Source: Nemertoderma westbladi
Lineage: Eukaryota; Xenacoelomorpha; Nemertodermatida; Nemertodermatidae
Assembly: GCA_032718475.1 (NCBI GenBank)
Contig: JAUCBJ010006646.1
Location: 62,001-126,000 of the forward strand
Length of the DNA stretch: 64,000 nucleotides
Direction: 5' to 3'
Every line of letters begins with the position of its first letter. The stretch's first letter is position 1. Below, one piece after another: positions 1 to 11,700 of this stretch. Below the pieces are notes generated by a model, which saw nothing but the letters and a program-made list of their open reading frames with translations, ran no database searches and was not told where the DNA came from. A program made the position numbers and the translations under genes.

Positions 1-273
1 TATTATATCATGTGATATATATCATCATCAGAGTTTTATTTTATATTATCAAAATATTAATTATTCAGTTAATATAATTTATAATATTATTATACGTTTA
101 GGTAGGTTCAATTTTTTTGTGAATTTTTAAGGAACATAATCTCATTAGTTTATCACCAATTGAATGCCTAAGTTTACCATGGGGGGGGGGGGGGTGGTGT
201 TTTTTTGCAAATTTTTTGTTAATAACAAAACCCGAAATAAATTTCCCACAATTTGCAATATATTTTACTTCAG
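1..273 (+). other. Intron upstream of FReD exon, plus copy
   Basis: AT-rich non-coding DNA ending in a pyrimidine-rich splice acceptor (TTTTACTTCAG, AG at 272-273). A poly-G run lies at 180-194. From about 195 to 273 it is clearly similar to the minus strand of 53406-53490, which precedes the paralogous exon, so part of this intron was duplicated with the gene. The earlier exons of this copy must lie left of the window. Confidence 0.6.
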
Positions 274-415
274 GGGGTAAAAATACAGCAAAGGATAGAA
301 GGATCTACCGACTTATTTCGCAACTGGAGAGAAAATGACCGCGGATTTGAGGACCCAAATAGGGATTTCTATTTGGGTCTTGAGAAGATCTCCAAGCTCA
401 GAAAAGGTGGAAAAG
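274..415 (+). CDS. Fibrinogen-related domain (FReD) exon, plus copy
   Basis: A 142-nt internal exon encoding 47 residues plus one base. The peptide contains IQQRIEGSTDLFRNW, then GFEDPNRDFYLGLEKISKL. These match the first half of the fibrinogen C-terminal domain, whose family pattern is roughly IQRRxDGSxdFyrnWxxYxxGFG then GEFWLGLxxIxxLT. The acceptor AG is at 272-273 and the best donor is AAAAG|GTGAAG at 415/416. The start is a phase-0 boundary, so this is not a first exon. The conserved Trp of RNW is present. Only the N-terminal half of the P subdomain is encoded: the calcium site and binding pocket are not seen here. FReDs are secreted or lectin-like modules (ficolins, angiopoietins, tachylectins). 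The next recognisable compatible exon on this strand is the cystine-knot exon at 19258. The function of the combination is unknown. The open frame continues about 50 nt past the donor, so a longer exon cannot be excluded. Confidence 0.82.
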
Positions 416-828
416 GTGAAGTTGAAATAACATTATTAAACGTTTTTTTGGGCTTCTTTGGCAATTAATAATTGTTACAAAACGGAGTTAAAATATTATA
501 CATAATAAAATATAATAATATTAATATTAATATTAATAATAATATTTTTTTATTTATTAATATATAAATATATTAATTATATAATTATATATTAATATAT
601 AATAAATTAATTATATAATTATATATTAATATATAATATATTAATTATATATTAATATATAATATATTAATTATATAATTATATATTAATATATAATATA
701 TTAATTATATATAAATATTATTAATTATTTATTATATCGTGTGCATTTAATATTCTATTATATCATGCCGATGCCGAGTTTTACGGAATGATGAAACGAG
801 GGTCCAAATTGAGATAAAGGTACATAAT
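416..828 (+). other. Intron start with AT-only tandem repeat
   Basis: The first 15 bases after the proposed donor are identical in both gene copies, after which they diverge. From about 540 to 725 the sequence is almost only A and T, with repeated TATTAATTATATAA-type units of about 40 bp. No coding signal is seen. Confidence 0.6.
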
Positions 829-898
829 TGGACGGATCCAGAACTGGATGTCCTTATTTCTCACACGTTTGTTTGTTTGTTAGTTTGTATATTGTTAT

Positions 899-911
899 GT
901 TGCCTAGCAAC
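899..911. promoter_or_regulatory. Perfect X-box-like palindrome
   Basis: GTTGCCTAGCAAC is a 13-bp perfect palindrome that fits the RFX-factor X-box consensus (two GTTGCC half sites). It lies about 85 bp before the TTTG array. Function is not shown: such sites also occur by chance and inside repeats. Confidence 0.3.
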
Positions 912-994
912 AGTGAAATTAACTCTAGAATGACCGATAAATAATCGTAGAATTCACTCAATCAAAATTATGTTGACACCCCATAGGGAGCATC

Positions 995-3859
995 TTGTTT
1001 GTTTGTTTGTTTGTTTGTTTGTTTGTTTGTTTGTTTGTTTGTTTGTTTGTTTGTTTGTTTGTTTGTTTGTTTGTTTGTTTGTTTGTTTGTTTGTTTGTTT
1101 GTTTGTTTGTTTGTTTGTTTGTTTGTTTGTTTGTTTGTTTGTTTGTTTGTTTGTTTGTTTGTTTGTTTGTTTGTTTGTTTGTTTGTTTGTTTGTTTGTTT
1201 GTTTGTTTGTTTGTTTGTTTGTTTGTTTGTTTGTTTGTTTGTTTGTTTGTTTGTTTGTTTGTTTGTTTGTTTGTTTGTTTGTTTGTTTGTTTGTTTGTTT
1301 GTTTGTTTGTTTGTTTGTTTGTTTGTTTGTTTGTTTGTTTGTTTGTTTGTTTGTTTGTTTGTTTGTTTGTTTGTTTGTTTGTTTGTTTGTTTGTTTGTTT
1401 GTTTGTTTGTTTGTTTGTTTGTTTGTTTGTTTGTTTGTTTGTTTGTTTGTTTGTTTGTTTGTTTGTTTGTTTGTTTGTTTGTTTGTTTGTTTGTTTGTTT
1501 GTTTGTTTGTTTGTTTGTTTGTTTGTTTGTTTGTTTGTTTGTTTGTTTGTTTGTTTGTTTGTTTGTTTGTTTGTTTGTTTGTTTGTTTGTTTGTTTGTTT
1601 GTTTGTTTGTTTGTTTGTTTGTTTGTTTGTTTGTTTGTTTGTTTGTTTGTTTGTTTGTTTGTTTGTTTGTTTGTTTGTTTGTTTGTTTGTTTGTTTGTTT
1701 GTTTGTTTGTTTGTTTGTTTGTTTGTTTGTTTGTTTGTTTGTTTGTTTGTTTGTTTGTTTGTTTGTTTGTTTGTTTGTTTGTTTGTTTGTTTGTTTGTTT
1801 GTTTGTTTGTTTGTTTGTTTGTTTGTTTGTTTGTTTGTTTGTTTGTTTGTTTGTTTGTTTGTTTGTTTGTTTGTTTGTTTGTTTGTTTGTTTGTTTGTTT
1901 GTTTGTTTGTTTGTTTGTTTGTTTGTTTGTTTGTTTGTTTGTTTGTTTGTTTGTTTGTTTGTTTGTTTGTTTGTTTGTTTGTTTGTTTGTTTGTTTGTTT
2001 GTTTGTTTGTTTGTTTGTTTGTTTGTTTGTTTGTTTGTTTGTTTGTTTGTTTGTTTGTTTGTTTGTTTGTTTGTTTGTTTGTTTGTTTGTTTGTTTGTTT
2101 GTTTGTTTGTTTGTTTGTTTGTTTGTTTGTTTGTTTGTTTGTTTGTTTGTTTGTTTGTTTGTTTGTTTGTTTGTTTGTTTGTTTGTTTGTTTGTTTGTTT
2201 GTTTGTTTGTTTGTTTGTTTGTTTGTTTGTTTGTTTGTTTGTTTGTTTGTTTGTTTGTTTGTTTGTTTGTTTGTTTGTTTGTTTGTTTGTTTGTTTGTTT
2301 GTTTGTTTGTTTGTTTGTTTGTTTGTTTGTTTGTTTGTTTGTTTGTTTGTTTGTTTGTTTGTTTGTTTGTTTGTTTGTTTGTTTGTTTGTTTGTTTGTTT
2401 GTTTGTTTGTTTGTTTGTTTGTTTGTTTGTTTGTTTGTTTGTTTGTTTGTTTGTTTGTTTGTTTGTTTGTTTGTTTGTTTGTTTGTTTGTTTGTTTGTTT
2501 GTTTGTTTGTTTGTTTGTTTGTTTGTTTGTTTGTTTGTTTGTTTGTTTGTTTGTTTGTTTGTTTGTTTGTTTGTTTGTTTGTTTGTTTGTTTGTTTGTTT
2601 GTTTGTTTGTTTGTTTGTTTGTTTGTTTGTTTGTTTGTTTGTTTGTTTGTTTGTTTGTTTGTTTGTTTGTTTGTTTGTTTGTTTGTTTGTTTGTTTGTTT
2701 GTTTGTTTGTTTGTTTGTTTGTTTGTTTGTTTGTTTGTTTGTTTGTTTGTTTGTTTGTTTGTTTGTTTGTTTGTTTGTTTGTTTGTTTGTTTGTTTGTTT
2801 GTTTGTTTGTTTGTTTGTTTGTTTGTTTGTTTGTTTGTTTGTTTGTTTGTTTGTTTGTTTGTTTGTTTGTTTGTTTGTTTGTTTGTTTGTTTGTTTGTTT
2901 GTTTGTTTGTTTGTTTGTTTGTTTGTTTGTTTGTTTGTTTGTTTGTTTGTTTGTTTGTTTGTTTGTTTGTTTGTTTGTTTGTTTGTTTGTTTGTTTGTTT
3001 GTTTGTTTGTTTGTTTGTTTGTTTGTTTGTTTGTTTGTTTGTTTGTTTGTTTGTTTGTTTGTTTGTTTGTTTGTTTGTTTGTTTGTTTGTTTGTTTGTTT
3101 GTTTGTTTGTTTGTTTGTTTGTTTGTTTGTTTGTTTGTTTGTTTGTTTGTTTGTTTGTTTGTTTGTTTGTTTGTTTGTTTGTTTGTTTGTTTGTTTGTTT
3201 GTTTGTTTGTTTGTTTGTTTGTTTGTTTGTTTGTTTGTTTGTTTGTTTGTTTGTTTGTTTGTTTGTTTGTTTGTTTGTTTGTTTGTTTGTTTGTTTGTTT
3301 GTTTGTTTGTTTGTTTGTTTGTTTGTTTGTTTGTTTGTTTGTTTGTTTGTTTGTTTGTTTGTTTGTTTGTTTGTTTGTTTGTTTGTTTGTTTGTTTGTTT
3401 GTTTGTTTGTTTGTTTGTTTGTTTGTTTGTTTGTTTGTTTGTTTGTTTGTTTGTTTGTTTGTTTGTTTGTTTGTTTGTTTGTTTGTTTGTTTGTTTGTTT
3501 GTTTGTTTGTTTGTTTGTTTGTTTGTTTGTTTGTTTGTTTGTTTGTTTGTTTGTTTGTTTGTTTGTTTGTTTGTTTGTTTGTTTGTTTGTTTGTTTGTTT
3601 GTTTGTTTGTTTGTTTGTTTGTTTGTTTGTTTGTTTGTTTGTTTGTTTGTTTGTTTGTTTGTTTGTTTGTTTGTTTGTTTGTTTGTTTGTTTGTTTGTTT
3701 GTTTGTTTGTTTGTTTGTTTGTTTGTTTGTTTGTTTGTTTGTTTGTTTGTTTGTTTGTTTGTTTGTTTGTTTGTTTGTTTGTTTGTTTGTTTGTTTGTTT
3801 GTTTGTTTGTTTGTTTGTTTGTTTGTTTGTTTGTTTGTTTGTTTGTTTGTTTGTTTGTT
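995..3859. repeat. Uninterrupted (TTTG)n microsatellite, about 716 units
   Basis: 2,865 bp of TTTG (CAAA on the other strand) with no visible interruption. Because 4 and 3 share no factor and no stop can form, all three frames are open on both strands (CLFV or KQTN repeats). These are not proteins. A short imperfect GTTT tract also occurs at 868-887. The exact unit number may be an assembly estimate. Confidence 0.98.
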
Positions 3860-4088
3860 GTTATTTCGTTTAGAATTGTATGACAGATAGATTTCTTACA
3901 AACAGTGTTTTTTAACATACTTATACATATATACATATACATATACTACTATTGTGTACTTCGCCCAATGTTTCGTTTTTCGTTTTTAGGCTGCAGTCCA
4001 TAGGGGCGTAAATTATTACAAAAACAATATTGATAGCAATGGATCCGTCCATTATTTCCAGCTCTCGGCTGGCAAGCTTGTTAACAAT

Positions 4089-6691
4089 GTGGTCACAAGT
4101 CTTGTTACCCAGTGGTCACAAGTCCCAGATAGGAGCTCTATACAAGACTGTAATGCATTTACACTTCGACCCTTCTCCAGTGATCACCGCCTTATTGTGG
4201 CCAAGGTAAGACTTAGTCTGCGTGCTAGCAGAACAACGAAATCTGCCTTGCCGCGGCATGACTGGTCCTCTCTGTTGCAACAGCCAAGTGTGAGATCCAG
4301 CTTCACACTACAGCTGAGCAACAGGTATGAGGTTCTTGCCTCTGAGGCGGCAGATCACTGTGAGGGCTATACTGCCTTCACAGAAGCAGTTAAGTTAGCA
4401 GCTGCAGAAACAGTTCCTGTATACCCTCGAAACAGGAAATGGGCCCCCTGGACTGACAACAAAATCCAGAAGTGCCGAAATGACCTATATAAGGCGCAGA
4501 AAGAGTCCCTACTCAAACAGACTACAGCAGCCAAGAATGCAGTTAAGGCTGCATCTAGGTCCCTGAACAGGCAGTACTCTGTTAATCTACAGGAGCTAAT
4601 AAATCAACAGGTTGATGCCATCAATGATGCCGACGACAGTAGGCAATCATCCCAGGCATGGAAATCGATCAACTTGCTTACTGGGCGGAAAAGCCAACCA
4701 ACCACCAAGGTTAAGGCTGAATCACCAGCCGATCGCCTCAATGGTTGGAAGGCCCACTTTGAAAAGCTCCTCAATAATGACAGGGTATTGCCTGATAAAT
4801 TTATAGAAGTAAAAGTGTCTGAGTCTGTACTCCGAGATATTCCCATTGGCGATATCTCCTTTGCAGAAATGAAGGCTGCTGCAAAGAGCATTAAGACCAA
4901 TCGTGCCACTGGAGTAGATGGTGTTCCCCCTGAGGTCTTTAAAATACCTGAGTGTTTAAAGCTCATCTATCCCATCATAGTAGACATGTACCGAACAACA
5001 AGAGTCCCACAAGAAATGAAAACAAATAAGTTGGTGCCAGTTCCCAAGAAGGGCAACCTAACACTACATGGTTCTTTTCACGGAATCTCATTGATCTCGA
5101 TTGCTGCAAAGCTATACAATAGAATTCTATTAAATCGCATCAGGGATCCCATTGAGAGACTGCTCCGTGGAAATCAGAATGTTTTCCGTAAAGGTCGTGG
5201 GACCATGGAACCCATTTTGGCACTTAGAAGGATAATTGAAGAGTTATCAAAAAAGAAAGACAGGCATCTGGCTGTTATCTTTGTTGACTTCTTCAAGGCC
5301 TTTGATTCAGTCTCCCGCTCACGTATGTTCAGCATACTTTCATTATATGGGATTCCTGATGAAATTATTGCAGCAATCAGATTAGTATACGATGGTTTGA
5401 CAACATTTGTATCTACTGTTGATGGTGACACAGAACCATTTGAAGTGTTATGGGGCGTCCTCCAGGGAGACACACTTGCACCATTCTTGTTCATAATTGT
5501 GGTTGACTATGTTCTACGCATGTCCTTAGATCATCATAATGATGATGGGGTGAAGGTAACTCCACCGACTGGCTCCAGAGGTCGAGGAAATCCTGCCAAG
5601 TACCTAACTGATCTAGACTTTGCTGATGACTTAGGAGTACTCTCAGAATCACTAGAGGGAGCCCAACGGCTCCTCAGCTCATTAGAACATGCTGCTTCTA
5701 GTGTTGGTCTTTTTATTAACTCCAAAGCAAGCAAACAGTCGGCCGAAGCCGGAGGCGACCCGAAGGCTCCTCTTTCGATAGCTGCTACCCGAGGGTAGGG
5801 GTGGGCGCTACTCCTATCCCAAGATTTGCTCCCAGTTATTTAACTGGTACTCATTTTATCGACCCCAGTGGATGAAAGGATGAGTGGACCCTGGCGGGGC
5901 TGAACCTACAACCAATAGATTGCAGGCCCGGCGCTCAACCAACTGAGCTACCCCGCCTTTATTCTATTAACTCCAGAAAGACCAAAATTTTGACAGTTAA
6001 CATTGAAAGTTGTCAGCAAGTCTCTCATCGGATGAGCATAAGCTCAAATGATGGTATGCTTGAGCATGTGGACGACTTCTGTTACCTGGGATCATGGATC
6101 CGGAAGTCAGGTGAGGACCTTCGAATACGTAAGGGAAAGGCATGGGCAGCCTTGAATAGGCTTTCCAGGATTTGGAAGTCACCGAGAATTAATCGAAAAC
6201 TTAAGGTCCGATTATTTAGAGCAGCAGTAGTTCCAGTACTCCACTATGGGAGTCCATACTGGGCTCTAACTGCTGAGGATACCAAATCTCTGGATGGCAC
6301 ATTCACAAGAATGCTACGCCGGGTTCATTGTGTCAAGTACAATGCACACATCTACAACCAGACACTATATAACATTGGAGGTGACTCATTGGTTCCCCCA
6401 AGCTTGACACTAGAACAAAATCGCCTCCGCTTTGCAGGGCATTGATTTCGCCGTGAGGACCAGCCAGTGCATAATCTTGTACTTTGGCAGCCTCATGGAG
6501 TGAATAAGCATGGTGGACAGCCCATGACTTTCTTGAGACGCATCTTAAAGGACACTGGTCTTGAAGATGCGGATGATCTAGCAAATGTCATGGGTGATAG
6601 GGAGTTGTGGCGGCGCAATTTTGTCGACAAGCCGGCACAGCATTCTTAAAAATGCAGTTGCAATGCAGCATGCCGATACTAGTAGTAGTAG
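4089..6691 (+). pseudogene. RTE-like LINE copy A, 5'-truncated and broken
   Basis: A non-LTR retrotransposon copy closely matching the intact element at 29530-33286. It starts inside the endonuclease C-terminus (SSDHRLIVAKVRLSLR) and runs through the reverse transcriptase (FVDFFKAFDSV, GVLQGDTLAP, DLDFADDLG) to the C-terminal tail. The 5' end is rearranged: GTGGTCACAAGTC occurs twice and a short stretch before SSIQDC is missing. The frame is broken by a SINE at 5725-5964 and by a TGC-to-TGA change near 6443-6445. The 3' end is an AATGCAG..GCCGATACTAG terminus with a TAG-repeat tail. TTGTTAACAAT at 4078-4088 and 6692-6702 is a convincing 11-bp target-site duplication, so this is a complete, 5'-truncated insertion. 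It lies in the plus gene's long intron. Confidence 0.92.
5725..5964 (-). mobile_element. tRNA-derived SINE inside LINE copy A
   Basis: Read on the minus strand, it starts with a tRNA-like head: GGCGGGGTAGCTCAGTTGG (A box TAGCTCAGTTGG) and GTAGGTTCAGCCCC (B box). A GGTCGATAAAATGAGTACC core and a body ending in CTTGC follow. TATTAACTCCA is duplicated at 5714-5724 and 5965-5975, which proves insertion into the LINE. Similar GGTCGATAAA cores are known to me from invertebrate SINEs. No second copy was noticed in the window. Confidence 0.85.
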
Positions 6692-6858
6692 TTGTTAACA
6701 ATATATGTTGTTTTATTGTTGAACATTTGGATTACTTAACAAGATGTATAATTATATAATATTGGCCATTTTCTATTTTTGTATGTTTTGCTCACGATCC
6801 ACGAACATTTTCCTATTATATATATCAAATTTCTAGAACTATGTTCTAAACCTTTTAA

Positions 6859-8430
6859 CCCGCCGAAGACCGTTTGATTCAGGTTAAACCCAGGACCGTT
6901 TGGGTCAAATTCACCCACGGTATATTATTGATATATTATCAATCAAAATGAGTCAAAAGTGAGGTTTTATCAGTGTGGAAACTCCTTTGCGACTTACGGG
7001 CAAGTTACTTAGGCTATTTACATCCGATTTGGTTTCAATAACGAGCATAGCGAGTGACACAACGAAACGAGGGTTTCTCATTTTGTTCAGATACGAACTG
7101 TAGATAGAAATGTTGACAACTCCATCTGAACAAGCGTCTGTATCAATATGAGTTTAATAATATCATTCACTTAAGTACTCAGACTATTTACATCAAACTG
7201 GGATGATTAACGAGTGAAGCGAGTGACACAAAAACCGAGTCCACTTTAATTGAATAATTATTCGCAAACAATGAGAAAACATTTGAGTGGCGCTGATTAA
7301 AGGCTAAACAACTGCGACAAATTATGATCTCTGATAGCACCTTACTATCACCCATCTGATATACGTTTATATATACTTGTATAGAAGTATTCTAGAGATA
7401 ATCTTATTTGTTTCCCAAATAAATAGTGATGTAAATATATCATAAATATGTTACTCGGGACCTAAACACTACAGGGCCTACTGCTACTGACTTAACTCAG
7501 TAACTGCCTAAAGTATACCAATATGGACCTAACGCTACCAGGCTGCTTTGTACATTACCCACAAAAGAGATTCTCAAAAATGTTTCCATTTTGCACACAA
7601 CTGTTATATATTAGCCCAATTTATTAATTTATAGGCCTATAGGCTAATGACAGAATCACTACTGGTTGCCGGTAGGTGTAGGCCTAGACAGCTAGATTAT
7701 ATATTTACGGCTATATAGCCAGACAGCCAGATACCAGTCCCGGTAGCTTTAGGTCCTGGCAACCTGGTAGCTTTAGGTCCGGAGCATTAGGTCCTGGCAG
7801 CCTGTTAGCGTTAGGGCCGAGCCATGTGGTCAGTAAGTCCAGAATGCCTCCATAACCAGGGATGTTAGTAAAGGAGCAGGTTATAGAGGCGAGTTGAAAG
7901 GAACCAAAACAATAAACGAGAGTTAGGAATAATTTAATGTAATGTGTTACAGGACCTAAAGTATACCGGTTTGGACCTAACGCTACATTACCACTGACTA
8001 GGCCTAATTAGAAGACGTTCCATACAGGAAATATGGTTCATGGATGATACCAGGTTTCCATATTACACACACACACACGCACCGCCATACAAACAGACAT
8101 ACTGTACAAACAGACGAATTGACTTTTCAATGTTGATTAAGCATCGCCCTGACTTGGAAAATTGATGTGTTTACAGAATTCGACTTTGCAAAACTGTTAT
8201 TTATGAGTAAAACTATAATGGGTCATTTTGACCCAAACAGCCCTTGGCGTCGCCTAAATAATAAAAGTCAAATTAAAAAAAAAGTGTTAAAGTAAAAGTT
8301 GTGACCTAGTTACATTTGGATAGAGTATAAAAAAGTAGGAGAATTCATGAAATTTATTCATTATATTGAATTTGTACAGTACATGTAAACTTCATTTTGG
8401 GTCAATTTGACACAAACGGTCCTCGGTGGG
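6859..8430. mobile_element. piggyBac-like non-autonomous DNA transposon
   Basis: The left end reads TTAA|CCCGCCGAAGACCGTTTG and the right end reads CAAACGGTCCTCGGTGGG|TTAA. The TTAA target duplications (6855-6858, 8431-8434) and terminal inverted repeats beginning CCC are hallmarks of the piggyBac superfamily. GACCGTTTGGGTCAAATT-like subterminal repeats occur inside both ends (about 6888 and 8220-8245). The 1.57-kb interior has no transposase frame. It holds short direct and inverted repeats around GGACCTAACGCTAC and GTTTAGGTCC-type motifs, plus two AACGAG..GCGAGTGACAC motifs at about 7040 and 7210. Confidence 0.72.
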
Positions 8431-8434
8431 TTAA

Positions 8435-9269
8435 AAAGGATACAGAAAAAAAGTCTGGAACATTTTCATAAACTAGCAAAGATGTTCTAGAACAACAATT
8501 TAAAAATATCATAAACTGGCTAGTACTATCTATATTAATTTTGAAATATTTTAAAAAAATGTAATAGAATTATAAAAATAATTGCTAATTATCGACTTCC
8601 TCGATAGACCATATAATAACCTCAAACTCCAATGTTTCTTATGTTTTGGCTGGTCAGGTCTACAGATACGACCCTGTCAATAACTTTTCAGACCACTCAC
8701 CATTGGCGACTACTATTAGAGTAAGTCTTACCCAGTAACCACCAAATCTGCAAAGATTGTTTGGCTAACCATTCCACTGGTACAGTTCGCATGGGAGAGG
8801 GTGACTCAGAAACAACTCACTCGCTACAGACCCCCAGTTAACTCATCATTGGACACCACCCTGAGAGGCATACAAAATACCACCACTGACCAAGAACTTC
8901 CGAAGAAGAAGCACAGGACTTACGGGACGACCTTGAATGCAGCCACACTCCAGGTGCCAATTCATAGAAAAATGAGGCACACAACCAACTTCAGGATACG
9001 ATCATCACTCCTACATCGCAGGAATACAATGACAAGTGATCTCTACTGCATCTGGCAGAATCTGAGGATCTGAGAATGGTAAGGGCCTATGCGGTCCACA
9101 GCCTGGCTTCCTCGGTTACAACACAAGCTAAATGACTGGGTCTCCTTCAATCCAATGACATCCTTCACAAAGTAATATTGCTCATATCGGCGCTCTCCAG
9201 CACTTTCTACATCTGGCTCAAGAGCAACGTCGTATTCACCATGTGGTCCGCTATGGATGTCTCAGTAAT
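8435..9269 (+). other. Possible decayed LINE endonuclease remnant
   Basis: Around 8665-8735 one frame reads RYDPVNNFSDHSPLATTIRVSL, cut here only by spacing rules of the family: SDHSPL resembles the final SDH motif of LINE endonucleases. Downstream frames to 9269 are broken by stops and I do not recognise them. The LTR element at 9270 is inserted into this stretch, and the flank resumes at 14424. Low confidence. Confidence 0.25.
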
Positions 9270-9915
9270 TGTGACGGGATCCGAGATCCCAACCGGGTTA
9301 GATATGTACGCATCACCGTTCTGCTGGGCAGTCGTGCTAGTTGCTTTGGCCGAAGGCCGTTGGGGAAAACAATAAGAGTTTCTGATTCTCAATGTTTATA
9401 GGGTAATAATCGGTAAATCAGTGATAGCACAGATATGACAGCAGAAAATGCACAGTAATATGATGTTAGTGGTGGTGACAGTCATAAACTATGACCGGTC
9501 TGCACTGACTGAGTAACTAATGAACTGACCGGTACGTTAGATATGATATGTTAGGTATTTTCTGATATTGATTTCACCTCTTACTGTACTTGGCCCTCTG
9601 TACCCAATGGATGCTTTCCTATCTATAACCACGTGCTTCCCTCCCCGCTATTGGCTAATATTCTAATTGTCACTTTGGCACTCCCTGTGAGTGTTTCCTC
9701 CTGCTGCTAGCCTCTACTAGCTGTGTTCCCTCTGAGGTGGTTTGACCTCTCACCTCTCTCTGTGGCTTTGGGGCTTGCGTCGCCCCCCCCCCCCCCCCCA
9801 AAGTTGGTTTATGAGACGAGATTAATATTGGTAATCTCGTATCCCCAACTTATTGGTAAAATGCCACTGGTCCCATTTTCTGGTGGGTAATGAAGCGGAA
9901 TTGAATCCGCTTACA
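9270..9915 (-). repeat. 3' LTR of the minus-strand LTR element
   Basis: 646 bp with TG..CA ends (TGTGAC at the left, CTTACA at the right on the plus strand). The start and end match the solo LTR at 27249-27855 and the LTR at 38479-38981 in reverse orientation. It contains a 17-bp poly-C run near 9783. Next to its inner end is a purine-rich tract on the element strand (ATGGTGGGAG), a plausible polypurine tract. Confidence 0.85.
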
Positions 9916-10595
9916 CTCCCACCATGCTATCTTCCCGGTAAGAAGATAGCATCAACCTTAAGTGCGCTTCAATTCCGCTGGAACCCAATCTAATATCGGG
10001 TGTGGGGTGGAGTTCTTTCTTGGGATCGGCTTTCCAGACTGCCCCCCTGGGTGTGTTGTTGCTACCCCTCCTTGGTGCAATCGCGAGCTATGTTGCACCA
10101 AGGTATCTGGCGTCTCTACAATTGTGCGCTCTCTTCACACAATTTTCAATAACCTCACTCTAATCTTACTCTCGGACCTCTCTGTCCCTCATTCTCTCTC
10201 TCACGGACCTCGATGTCCCTTACTCTCTCTCTTACTGCTCACTCCCCACATTTGAATTGCACTCCTCTGATTTCCACGCATGTCAACACCTCCTCTCCAT
10301 ACTTCTCTCGTACTCAACCCACCTTTGTTCTCACTCTCATTTCTCTCATCGGGTCTCACGCATGCCAGTGAGATCCGTCTAAAGTCTCCACCTATCCCTG
10401 ACGAGCTTCACCCTCCCCTTTTGGGCCGTCGCACTCAAGAAGTGTGATTCGTCTAGTGTCTCGTCCTTCTGTCATAGTCAATTGGTCCCCAGTCCCAGTA
10501 GTTAATTGGAAAAGGTTATATATGACTATAGTACTTATATTGGTACTACTTATATTACTTGATTAATTATATACATACGTACATACTAATTGCAC

Positions 10596-11219
10596 TTAAT
10601 TATTTACACTTAGGAGTTCGTATTTTGCCTTCCAGATCGATGGTTGGCATCCTTTTGGTATCCTTTGGGAATCCCCATAGGCCCTCAAATATGCTACCAA
10701 CTTCTTCCACCTCTTATACGGTGTGTCCACCTCTCTGTCCACTAGGTGTCGGCTACCATAGTGCACCGACTCGCCCTTCGGCCCTGGGTAGTCTGCAAGA
10801 CCCTCAAAAGCCACCTTAAAGGCTCTCCTGTGATCTAGAGGTGCTCCTGATAGCAGAAACGTCGTCGGCTCTCTTCCGATAACCACGGCCTTGAATAAGT
10901 TTAATAAACCTATCATTATCCAATCCTCCTGTAAGATATATCTCTTCTGATATATCTTTATCGCTCCCCTTCGGATCTGATATATCTCCTGTTTCCCTGG
11001 CCTCACTCCCCATTTCAGCGAGTTCGCCAGTTCTGCTCCGCACTCCTCTCGAACTTGCGGCAGTCCATCGGCTTGTGGCAGACAAGCCCCATGACCTGGC
11101 CCATCGCCACTGCTCCATAATGTCCTGTGTCCGCTCCGTGCTCCTCCCGGAACTTGCCCCAGTCCATCGGCTTGTGGCAGACAAGGCCCATGGGGTGGCC
11201 CATCCCCACTGCTCCACAA
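10596..11219 (-). other. ORF-like 3' region of LTR element with 89-bp duplication
   Basis: Two overlapping minus-strand frames of 133 and 207 codons are open here. I recognise no domain. A segment of about 89 bp holding CAGTCCATCGGCTTGTGGCA is present twice (about 11060-11145 and 11155-11230), which gives the repeated peptide. The position, between the integrase-like tail and the 3' LTR, suggests an accessory or untranslated region. Confidence 0.3.
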
Positions 11220-11299
11220 TGTCCTGTGTTCTCTACCACACCCAAAGTGCCAATTTTCTTATTTTATTTTTCTTATGTTCCCCCCTGTCTGTGCTATTA

Positions 11300-11700
11300 T
11301 CCTATCTACCTTTCTACTTCCTTCTTACTATGTACCCTACTACTACTATGGTATGCCTACATACCCTTTACTTTCTTACTATATGGCGCTCTCGGTGCCC
11401 ACAACTTCTAACTTATATGGTACTATGTACCCTAATACTGCTACTATCGTATGCCTACATACCACACCCTTCACTCTCTTACTACGTGGCGCTTTCGGTG
11501 CCCACAACCCCTCTACTACTACTTCTATGGTATACCTACATACCATACTCCCTTTTCTCTTACTATGTGGCGCCTGGAAACCCTCAGTGCCCACAACTTC
11601 TAACATATGTACTAACTATGTACCCTGCTACTCCGGTACTATGTACCCTGCTACTACTCTCGTGGTATGTCTATATACCACACTCACTAACTTCTAACGT
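11300..11700. repeat. Degenerate tandem repeat of about 105 bp in LTR element
   Basis: Three to four diverged copies carry the landmarks CTACTATGGTATGCCTACATA, then CTTACTATGTGGCGC, then GGTGCCCACAAC. It lies just downstream (element sense) of the integrase-like tail. The related element at 35767-38981 carries a different, 33-bp tandem repeat at the equivalent place. Confidence 0.6.

Larger units (their letters stand above)
829..4051. other. Segment bounded by 12-bp inverted repeats around TTTG array
   Basis: TGGACGGATCCA at 829-840 is matched by its reverse complement TGGATCCGTCCA at 4040-4051. The inverted repeats enclose the giant tetranucleotide array and about 350 bp of other sequence. 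They could be the ends of a small transposon whose interior microsatellite expanded, but I see no clear target duplication or coding remnant. Confidence 0.3.

Noticed and set aside
958-3942. Open frames of 960-990 codons (KQTN and CLFV repeats)
   Set aside because: They are a trivial product of a TTTG microsatellite, which cannot form stops in any frame.
5890-5964. Functional tRNA gene on the minus strand
   Set aside because: It is the head of a SINE with target duplications, and the tRNA 3' half is replaced by SINE body.
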